From positions 1 through 6,077 of the forward strand of contig WLLG01000154.1 in assembly GCA_009700815.1 (NCBI GenBank): 6,077 bases of DNA, read 5' to 3'. The notes beneath the pieces were generated by a model. It saw nothing but the letters and a program-made list of their open reading frames with translations, was not told the DNA's origin and did not search any database. Made by a program: the position numbers and the translations under genes. This document shows, piece after piece, positions 1-4,723 of the stretch. The stretch comes from Actinomycetota bacterium. Its GTDB lineage: Bacteria > Actinomycetota > Acidimicrobiia > Acidimicrobiales > Microtrichaceae. How positions within the stretch are numbered: position 1 is the stretch's first letter; every line of letters begins with the position of its first letter.

Positions 1-756
1 ACCCGTGCAACGTTGCTCCCAATCGCAGAGAAATTTGCCGATCAGGAGCCGTGGTTTGGAATTGAGCAGGAGTACACCTTCTTCAAGGAAGGTCGCCCGC
101 TCGGTTGGCCAGTCGAGGGCTACTACTACCCAGCTCCCCAGGGCCCGTACTACTGCGGCGTTGGCGCTATCGAGATTTCTGGCCGCGACATCGTCGAGGC
201 CCACACCCAAGCTTGCCTTGATGCTGGTCTCGCAATTGCGGGCACGAACGCCGAGGTGATGTTGGGACAGTGGGAATACCAAGTTGGTCCGCTCGGCCCA
301 CTCGAGGTCTCTGATCAGCTCTGGATGTCTCGATTCTTGCTCTACCGGGTTGCAGAAGACTTCGGGGTTAACGCCTCGATCTCGGCCAAGCCAATCAAGG
401 GCGACTGGAATGGTGCGGGTTGTCACACCAACTTCTCAACCAACCGCATGCGCGAGGAGTACGACGCGATCATTACTGCATGTGAATCACTCGGAGGTCC
501 AGGCAAGGTCGAAGAGCACCTTGCCGGCTACGGGCATGGCATCGAGGATCGCCTGACCGGACAGCATGAGACAGCGCACTTCTCACAGTTCCGTTACGGA
601 GTCTCTGACCGTGGGGCCTCCATTCGCATCCCATGGCAGGTTGCACAAGATGGCAAGGGCTACATCGAGGATCGTCGCCCGAACGCCAACATCGATCCCT
701 ACGTGGTTGCAAGGTTGATCACCAATACGGTTTGCTCAGCACTGACTGCGCTCTAA
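1..756 (+). CDS. glnII: Type II (eukaryote-like) glutamine synthetase, 5'-truncated by window edge
   Basis: ATP-dependent ligation of ammonia to glutamate, giving glutamine, in the cytoplasm. The frame is open from base 1 and ends with TAA at 754-756, giving 251 visible residues. Family members have about 340-350, so roughly the first 90 (the beta-grasp domain) are outside the window. Visible landmarks are the metal/glutamate-binding IEQEY (visible residues 21-25), PQGPYYCGVG, GRDIVEAH, GQWEYQVGP, the ATP-site segment GDWNGAGCHTNFST (about 134-147), TGQHET, and the catalytic region EDRRPNAN (about 223-230). This pattern is that of GSII, not of the 12-subunit GSI (GlnA). A TTG at 13 lies in frame but is not the start, because conserved sequence continues upstream of it. 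Only 27 bp separate it from nadE, so co-transcription is likely. The family identification is secure; the symbol rests on the GSII type. Confidence 0.93.
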   Translation, partial: TRATLLPIAEKFADQEPWFGIEQEYTFFKEGRPLGWPVEGYYYPAPQGPYYCGVGAIEISGRDIVEAHTQACLDAGLAIAGTNAEVMLGQWEYQVGPLGPLEVSDQLWMSRFLLYRVAEDFGVNASISAKPIKGDWNGAGCHTNFSTNRMREEYDAIITACESLGGPGKVEEHLAGYGHGIEDRLTGQHETAHFSQFRYGVSDRGASIRIPWQVAQDGKGYIEDRRPNANIDPYVVARLITNTVCSALTAL

Positions 757-783
757 CCCAACCTGCATGACGACTCAACCGGC

Positions 784-2487
784 ATGACCGGGCCGAGCAC
801 GCTGCGCGTGGCCATGTGCCAACTCAACCTTCGGGTTGGGGATTTGGCTGGAAACATGGCTGCGCTCAGTCAGGCCTATGACCAAGCCGAGGCCGCAGGG
901 GCCGACATAGCGCTCTTCCCGGAATTAGCAGCATGTGGGTACCCACCAGAAGACCTGCTACTGAAGCCAGGATTTGTGGAGGACCTGCAAGATGCTGTGG
1001 CGCAGTTTGCTCGGGGCATTTCCGGGCACTGCACGGCGATTGTTGGCTGGGTCGAGGTGCACAACGGCGAGTTATTTAATTCCGCTGCGGTGATTGGCGA
1101 TTCCAGGATGCTTGGCAGCTACCGCAAGCAGGCTCTTCCTAACTACGGAGTCTTTGATGAGAAGCGCTACTTCTCGGCGGGCTCGGCGGACCAGGAACTG
1201 TATGAAATTGCCGGGGTGACTGTCTCGGTCACCGTATGTGAAGATGTGTGGGTTGACGATGGCCCCATTCTGGCAGCGGCTCAAAGAGGTGCCGCTCTAG
1301 CGGTGAACATCAACGCCTCACCGTTTCACATTGGCAAGCAGCAGGTACGCGAAGAGATGCTGAGCCGGCGAGCGGTAGAGGCTGGTATTCCAATTGCGTA
1401 TCTGAATCTGGTTGGCGGCCAAGATGAGTTGGTCTTTGATGGAGGCTCGGTTGTGGTGGCAGCTACTGGGTTGGTCACCTCTCGCCTGCCACGGTTTGAA
1501 ACGGCCTGCACGGTAGTGGATGTTGATGTGCTGGCCAGTGGCCAAGAGGGCACAAACCCAACAGGTCCTGCGCTCGAAGACATAGAAACAAGTCTGGCTG
1601 AAGTGTGGAAGGCACTCGTTCTCGGTCTTCATGACTACGTCACGAAGAACGGTTTTTCCGAGGTCGTGATTGGCCTGTCCGGCGGGGTTGATTCGTCAAT
1701 CGTTGCGGCGCTGGCCACTGATGCTCTGGGCGCACAATCAGTACACGGTGTGCTGATGCCTTCACGGTATTCGAGTGATCATTCCCTCAGTGATGCTGAA
1801 ATCCTGGCCAAAAACTTGGGAATTGACTACCGAACGATTCCAATTGAGGCGGCACATCTAGCGTTGTTGGATCTTCTTGAACCTTCGTTTGAAGGCCGCG
1901 ATGCTGACCTGACCGAAGAGAACCTTCAGTCAAGAATACGCGGCGTGCTACTCATGGCACTGTCGAACAAGTTTGGTTGGATGGTCCTGACAACGGGCAA
2001 TAAGAGCGAGACGGCGGTCGGGTATTCGACCTTGTACGGAGATACTGCCGGAGGCCTAGCCGTCATCAAAGACGTTCCAAAACTTATGGTCTATGACCTG
2101 TGCGCATGGAGAAACGATCAACAGATTCTTGACCTGATTCCAGCCTCTGTTTTGACCAAGGCGCCCTCGGCGGAACTCCGACCCGATCAGCGTGATGATC
2201 AGAGCCTTCCGCCATACGAGGTGTTGGATCTGATTATCCAAGGCTATGTAGATGAGGACTTGACCACCGAAGAACTTGTAGAGATTGGCCACGATGCTGA
2301 ACTCGTATCCAAGATCGTGGGTCTGATCGACAGGGCAGAGTACAAGCGCCGTCAATCGCCTCCTGGAATTCGAATCTCAGAGAAAGCCTTCGGTCGAGAC
2401 CGAAGGATTCCTATTACTAACGCCTATGCAGTTTCGAGCAGGTCCTCAAATTCGGCAGCCCGAGCAATGGACTCAGAGATCCCTTGA
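784..2487 (+). CDS. nadE: Glutamine-dependent NAD+ synthase
   Basis: Catalyses the last step of NAD+ synthesis: ATP-dependent amidation of deamido-NAD+, with ammonia released from glutamine. The 567 residues form two domains. The N-terminal nitrilase-like glutaminase (about 8-260) shows the triad E47 (LFPELAACGYPPEDLLL), K115 (YRKQALPNYGVFDEKRYF) and C152 (VTVCEDVW). The C-terminal synthetase (about 275-545) has the pyrophosphatase-type P-loop SGGVDSS (299-305), TTGNKSE, YGDTAGG and KRRQSPPG...KAFGRDRR. Length fits the shorter bacterial two-domain form; mycobacterial enzymes are about 100 residues longer. ATG 784 sits just before the conserved RVAMCQLNLRVGD, but no Shine-Dalgarno sequence is visible upstream, consistent with translation following glnII. 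The last ~20 residues, after PITN, extend past the usual end of the family and lie antisense to the end of the marR gene. Supply of glutamine by the upstream gene makes metabolic sense. Confidence 0.96.
   Translation: MTGPSTLRVAMCQLNLRVGDLAGNMAALSQAYDQAEAAGADIALFPELAACGYPPEDLLLKPGFVEDLQDAVAQFARGISGHCTAIVGWVEVHNGELFNSAAVIGDSRMLGSYRKQALPNYGVFDEKRYFSAGSADQELYEIAGVTVSVTVCEDVWVDDGPILAAAQRGAALAVNINASPFHIGKQQVREEMLSRRAVEAGIPIAYLNLVGGQDELVFDGGSVVVAATGLVTSRLPRFETACTVVDVDVLASGQEGTNPTGPALEDIETSLAEVWKALVLGLHDYVTKNGFSEVVIGLSGGVDSSIVAALATDALGAQSVHGVLMPSRYSSDHSLSDAEILAKNLGIDYRTIPIEAAHLALLDLLEPSFEGRDADLTEENLQSRIRGVLLMALSNKFGWMVLTTGNKSETAVGYSTLYGDTAGGLAVIKDVPKLMVYDLCAWRNDQQILDLIPASVLTKAPSAELRPDQRDDQSLPPYEVLDLIIQGYVDEDLTTEELVEIGHDAELVSKIVGLIDRAEYKRRQSPPGIRISEKAFGRDRRIPITNAYAVSSRSSNSAARAMDSEIP
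823..840 (+). other. Stem-loop with UUCG tetraloop inside the start of nadE
   Basis: The stem CTCAACC / GGTTGGG has seven pairs, one of them G-U, and closes on a C(UUCG)G tetraloop, a class known to be unusually stable. It covers codons 14-19 of nadE, about 40 bases after the start codon. No T-run follows, so it is not an intrinsic terminator. It may be a chance product of coding for Leu-Asn-Leu-Arg-Val-Gly, or an mRNA structure affecting early translation; the sequence alone does not decide. Confidence 0.4.
2387..2406 (-). terminator. Candidate intrinsic terminator of the marR gene, inside nadE
   Basis: A perfect inverted repeat has 9-base arms (CCTTCGGTC and GACCGAAGG) separated by two bases. 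Read on the minus strand it begins 17 bases past the marR stop codon and is followed by CTTTCTCT, a modest pyrimidine/T-rich run. That is the order expected of a Rho-independent terminator for the leftward gene. It lies in codons for the conserved KAFGRDRR motif of nadE, so on the plus strand it would fall before the nadE stop and could not serve that gene without cutting it short. The T-run is weak, so termination efficiency is uncertain. Confidence 0.4.
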
Positions 2488-2900
2488 AGAGCCGCTAACT
2501 GCTCGCTGACTAGCTGGCTGAAGAACAATGCGTCCTGCACCCTGAGATAGACGGGCGTGGCCATTTTTACTTGCTTGAGACCCTCTTTGGTGACGAGCGC
2601 AGTTACTCCACGGCGATCTTGGTCGCACCGCTCGCGATTTACCCAGCCCCGCTTTAGCATCAGATCAAAGCGGCGCGTGAGGCCACTAGGTGAGAGCCTG
2701 GCTAGTTCAGCAAGTTCAGTCATGCGCCGCGACTGCGTTGGTGACTCAGAGAGGTGCAGGAGTATTTCGAACTCGGACAGACACATATCGCACTCAAGGC
2801 CGAGCTCAGATTCCATCCGAGTGAGCAACTTCTGATTGGCGTTGAGGAACGCTTGCCAAGCAAGCTGTTCTGGACTGGCAAGGGTCAGAATAGATTTCAT
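2424..2900 (-). CDS. MarR-family transcriptional regulator
   Basis: A 158-residue DNA-binding protein of normal MarR length (140-160), expected to act as a homodimer that leaves or changes its operator on binding a ligand. The N-terminal helix (about 10-50) carries the MarR-like LSEFEILLHLSESP. The winged helix-turn-helix follows: MTELAELARLSPSGLTRRFDLMLKRGWVNRE (60-90), with the recognition helix around SPSGLTRRFDLML. The wing contains the family hallmark DxRG as DQDRRG (93-98). C-terminal helices (about 112-157) would form the dimer interface. Start ATG at 2898-2900; no convincing Shine-Dalgarno precedes it, and a possible -10 sits close enough to suggest a leaderless message. It is divergent from the 2993 gene with a palindrome between them, so autoregulation and control of that gene are the simplest inference. 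Its stop (TAG) lies inside the 3' end of nadE. The ligand cannot be inferred. Confidence 0.92.
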   Translation of the reverse strand: MKSILTLASPEQLAWQAFLNANQKLLTRMESELGLECDMCLSEFEILLHLSESPTQSRRMTELAELARLSPSGLTRRFDLMLKRGWVNRERCDQDRRGVTALVTKEGLKQVKMATPVYLRVQDALFFSQLVSEQLAALQGISESIARAAEFEDLLETA

Positions 2901-2907
2901 TGACTTA

Positions 2908-2938
2908 AGTTTAGCAAGATTAATTTCGAAGATCTCAA
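2908..2938 (-). promoter_or_regulatory. Possible marR promoter (near-leaderless)
   Basis: On the minus strand, TTGAGA (2933-2938, five of six matches to TTGACA) and TAAACT (2908-2913, TAnnnT form) are separated by 19 bp, slightly longer than the ideal 17. Only 7 bases lie between the -10 and the marR ATG, so transcription would begin at or next to the start codon, agreeing with the absence of a Shine-Dalgarno. The long spacer keeps confidence low. Confidence 0.3.
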
Positions 2939-2940
2939 GC

Positions 2941-2959
2941 TTTGGACTAAAAGTCCAAA
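2941..2959. promoter_or_regulatory. Perfect palindrome, candidate MarR operator
   Basis: TTTGGACT and AGTCCAAA form perfect 8-base arms around AAA, 19 bp in all. Length and symmetry suit a winged-helix dimer. It lies in the 92-bp region between the divergent marR (start 2900) and the unknown gene (start 2993), 41 bp from the former and 33 bp from the latter. It therefore could overlap promoter elements of the rightward gene. The A-run on its right (2957-2963) makes it unsuitable as a rightward terminator. Binding by the adjacent regulator is inferred. Confidence 0.6.
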
Positions 2960-2981
2960 AAAATTAGAGATGCCACCGAAT

Positions 2982-2987
2982 AAGGAG
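2982..2987 (+). promoter_or_regulatory. Ribosome binding site of the unknown gene at 2993
   Basis: AAGGAG is a near-consensus Shine-Dalgarno ending five bases before ATG 2993, and it fixes that start. It is clearer than that of nadE or marR, suggesting this gene is well translated when transcribed. Confidence 0.75.
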
Positions 2988-2992
2988 CAAAC

Positions 2993-3550
2993 ATGGACGA
3001 AATTGAGCATCCTTGGCGTGGGCTTCTTGCAACTGCAGCACAGGTCGGTGCGTACTCTTGGGTCGAGGCCGAGATCAGTTCGATGCTCGGCTCATGGGTG
3101 ACCGGTCAGTCTGAACCAGCGGAAAAAGTGGACTTTTTTGCTCGATCCTCGAAACACCGTTGGCATAGCGAACTGTTCTTTGCCCGATTGCCAGTGCTTG
3201 CCGTGCTCAGCCCCGAGGACCTCGTTCGCCCTCCAAACGAACCGTTTGAGTCCTTTTTGAATCTGGTCAAGGCCACTGAATCGCATTCCGATCAACTGGT
3301 TGGATTGAATCTGGTGTTGCTGCCCTATCTGCTCGGTACCTACCGCCACGAGTTGGCCACCCTGAGCGATCTAGCGGACGGCTCTACAAAACAGTGCCTG
3401 AGCTTGGTCATTGCGGACTTAGAACAGGAGTTGTCCGAGTCGGGAATGAACCCTGCAGGTGGCTCTGCGTTGCAAAGAGAGCTTGAGCTTGCGCTGCAGT
3501 CATCGCCCGGATTACGACCGAGCTTGAACTCGGTGACCGATGACACCTGA
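2993..3550 (+). CDS. Protein of unknown function, helical, possibly ferritin-like
   Basis: I do not recognise a named family. The 185 residues look almost entirely alpha-helical, with no signal peptide or clear membrane segment, so probably cytoplasmic. Predicted helices run about 8-36 (AAQVGAYSWVEAEISSMLGSW), 41-71 (KVDFFARSSKHRWHSELFFARLPVL), 84-123 (FESFLNLVKATESHSDQLVGLNLVLLPYLLGTYRHELATL, in two parts) and 131-149. Glu25/Glu27, the HxxHxE cluster H55-H58-E60, and H98, H119, E120 recur on helices, a pattern reminiscent of di-metal ferritin-like four-helix bundles. That is a tentative resemblance, not an assignment. The tail after about 150 is low in structure. Start ATG has a strong AAGGAG. 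It is divergent from marR across a palindrome, so it may be that regulator's target; the sigma factor gene follows 63 bp downstream. Confidence 0.8.
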   Translation: MDEIEHPWRGLLATAAQVGAYSWVEAEISSMLGSWVTGQSEPAEKVDFFARSSKHRWHSELFFARLPVLAVLSPEDLVRPPNEPFESFLNLVKATESHSDQLVGLNLVLLPYLLGTYRHELATLSDLADGSTKQCLSLVIADLEQELSESGMNPAGGSALQRELELALQSSPGLRPSLNSVTDDT

Positions 3551-3613
3551 ATGACTTCGGTGTCTTGAGGGTTCTTCAGTTGGCGATGCAATGTCGGCAA
3601 AGGTGAAGGACTG

Positions 3614-4561
3614 GTGAGAGCGATGGCTAAGGAACGAGTCGAACGTGACCAAGAGGATCTAGTCCGGCTCTATCTCACTGATATTGGCCAGCATCCATTG
3701 CTGTCGAAAGAAGATGAGGTCCGGCTCTCAATTCTTATAGAAGAAGGAGTGGCTGCTCGGCGTGAGCTAGCCGAGCGGGCAGATGACCTGAGCTTGCAGG
3801 AGCAGCGTGTGATGCGCAGAGCAGTGCGAGAGGGCGAGAAGGCCGAGAGATCATTTGTGCTTTCGAACCTGCGACTCGTGGTATCGATTGCCAAGCGCTA
3901 TCAGGCCTCGGGGCTACCTCTTTTGGACTTGATTCAAGAAGGCAATCTGGGGCTCATGCACGCCGTCGAAAAGTTCGACTGGCGCAAGGGGTTCAAGTTC
4001 TCGACCTATTCAACCTGGTGGATTCGCCAAGCGATTACGCGTGGGATTGCAAACACGGGCCGAACAGTCCGGCTCCCGATACATGCCGCTGACACGCTGT
4101 CTCGGGTAAACAAAGCAAGCGCCCGACTCGAGGTCGAGCTAGGCCGGCCCCCAACAATTGAGGAACTCCGAATTGACGTGGACCTCTCAGAAGAAAAACT
4201 CGTTGAAGTCCTTTGCTTCGCTTCAGACACGTTGTCGTTATCTGAGCCAATCCACGCAGAAGGCGATGGAGATCTTGGTGATCTAGTTGAGGACCGTGAA
4301 GCGAGTTCCCCCATGGATATGGCAGTGCTCGCTCAGTTGCCACAAGAAGTGAAGCGCTTGCTGAGTCCGCTCGATGATCGCGAACGCGCAATTCTGACTC
4401 TGCGCTTCGGACTGAACAACAGTGAACCTCTGAATCGAGATGAGGTGGGCCAGCATTTCAAGTTGACTCGCGAGCGCATTCGCCAGATCGAAGCTCGAGC
4501 GATGTCAAAACTCAGGCACCCCTCTTGGGACGTCGGAGCCTCGGATCTTCTGAGGGTCTAA
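3614..4561 (+). CDS. RNA polymerase sigma-70 family factor (group 2-like)
   Basis: A sigma subunit that directs RNA polymerase to promoters. The 315 residues lack region 1.1 and so match the short group 2 (SigB/Hrd-like) factors. Region 1.2 is DLVRLYLTDIGQHPLLSKEDEVRLS (15-39). Regions 2.1-2.4 (about 80-146) include NLRLVVSIAKRY, LDLIQEGNLGLMHAVEKFD, and the -10 recognition and melting segment KFSTYSTWWIRQAITRGIA. Region 3 covers about 152-235. Region 4 (about 238-303) has LDDRERAILTLRFGL and the -35-binding helix-turn-helix DEVGQHFKLTRERIRQIEARAMSKL. Nearly intact 2.4 and 4.2 imply promoters close to the housekeeping type. Two starts are possible: GTG 3614, with AAGGTGAAGGA just upstream, or ATG 3623 (three codons later), with GGTGAG at 3613-3618. 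No anti-sigma gene is adjacent. Which sigma gene it corresponds to is not decided, so no symbol is given. Confidence 0.95.
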   Translation: MRAMAKERVERDQEDLVRLYLTDIGQHPLLSKEDEVRLSILIEEGVAARRELAERADDLSLQEQRVMRRAVREGEKAERSFVLSNLRLVVSIAKRYQASGLPLLDLIQEGNLGLMHAVEKFDWRKGFKFSTYSTWWIRQAITRGIANTGRTVRLPIHAADTLSRVNKASARLEVELGRPPTIEELRIDVDLSEEKLVEVLCFASDTLSLSEPIHAEGDGDLGDLVEDREASSPMDMAVLAQLPQEVKRLLSPLDDRERAILTLRFGLNNSEPLNRDEVGQHFKLTRERIRQIEARAMSKLRHPSWDVGASDLLRV

Positions 4562-4627
4562 CTCCCTGCCAAGCGAGTAGGTCGCCCAGTAAGTAGGTCA
4601 TCTGGCAAGTGAGGGGAGCAGTCCCCG
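4562..4627. other. Intergenic stretch after the sigma gene: hairpins without T-run
   Basis: CTCCCTGCCA (4562-4571) can pair with TGGCA (4603-4607) and GGGAG (4614-4618) across a six-base bulge. Separately, GGGGA (4613-4617) and TCCCC (4622-4626) make a compact five-pair hairpin with a four-base loop. These may fold at the end of the sigma mRNA. No run of T follows, so a classic intrinsic terminator is not supported. No coding sequence is visible here. Confidence 0.3.
4576..4599. repeat. Short direct repeat AGTAGGTC x2
   Basis: AGTAGGTC occurs at 4576-4583 and again at 4592-4599, start to start 16 bases. It lies about 30 bases upstream of the candidate tad promoter -35, so it could be a tandem regulator site, but eight bases repeated twice may be chance. 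Confidence 0.3.
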
Positions 4628-4656
4628 CTGACAGTTCGCCTTGCTGTCCCTAGTCT
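4628..4656 (+). promoter_or_regulatory. Candidate sigma-70-type promoter of the tad genes
   Basis: CTGACA (4628-4633) matches five of six bases of the -35 consensus. After exactly 17 bp comes TAGTCT (4651-4656), an acceptable TAnnnT -10. Transcription would begin near 4662-4664, giving a leader of about 60 bases before ATG 4724. Position and spacing support it as the promoter of the TadZ/TadA operon. Housekeeping-type elements could also be read by the group 2 sigma factor encoded just upstream. Confidence 0.5.
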
Positions 4657-4684
4657 GGGGGAGCTTCGAATTGCCCTTCCCCCA
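4656..4684. promoter_or_regulatory. GC-rich inverted repeat over the tad transcription start
   Basis: TGGGGGA (4656-4662) and TCCCCCA (4678-4684) are perfect 7-base arms, with a further G-U pair inside. The central region contains the small palindrome TTCGAA (4665-4670). It overlaps the last base of the candidate -10 and the expected start site, where a bound repressor would block transcription. As RNA only part of the hairpin would be present if transcription starts near 4662. Without a T-run it is not a standard terminator. Confidence 0.45.
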
Positions 4685-4692
4685 AGTCAGTA

Positions 4693-4711
4693 GCGGGTGC
4701 AGCGCGCCCGC
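4693..4711 (+). promoter_or_regulatory. Leader stem-loop abutting the TadZ ribosome binding site
   Basis: GCGGGTGC (4693-4700) and GCGCCCGC (4704-4711) form eight pairs, one of them G-U, with a three-base loop AGC. The stem ends two bases before the Shine-Dalgarno GAGGGGG (4713-4719), which is followed after four bases by ATG 4724. A stable hairpin so close to the ribosome binding site could limit ribosome access or present the site in an open position; this is inference. A GTG at 4697 in the same frame lies inside the hairpin and is not preceded by a ribosome binding site. Confidence 0.45.
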
Positions 4712-4723
4712 AGAGGGGGCGTC

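Noticed and set aside
13..15. TTG as the start of the glutamine synthetase.
   Set aside because: The conserved frame is open through base 1, and the family needs about 90 more N-terminal residues, so the gene is simply cut by the window.
1318..1632. Minus-strand open frames of 85-104 codons opposite nadE.
   Set aside because: They overlap the strongly conserved NAD synthase frame, have no ribosome binding site or motif, and look like antisense shadows.
2557..2835. A plus-strand frame of 92 codons opposite marR.
   Set aside because: The minus-strand MarR winged helix with DQDRRG is convincing; the plus frame is Arg/Ser-rich with no motif.
2941..2963. Palindrome followed by an A-run, considered as a terminator.
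   Set aside because: The run is A on the plus strand. On the minus strand the T-run would come before the hairpin, so neither direction fits, and no gene ends here.
3542..3564. GACACC...GGTGTC inverted repeat at the end of the unknown gene, considered as a terminator.
   Set aside because: The stem has only six pairs with an 11-base loop, it overlaps the stop codon, and no T-run follows.
4006..4391. Two overlapping minus-strand frames opposite the sigma factor.
   Set aside because: They lie opposite regions 2.4-4 of a clear sigma-70 protein and show low-complexity Ser/Arg composition.
4697..4723. GTG start giving the TadZ-like protein nine extra residues.
   Set aside because: The GTG is buried in a hairpin and has no ribosome binding site, while ATG 4724 has GAGGGGG at good spacing and matches the usual family start before WSxKGGSG.
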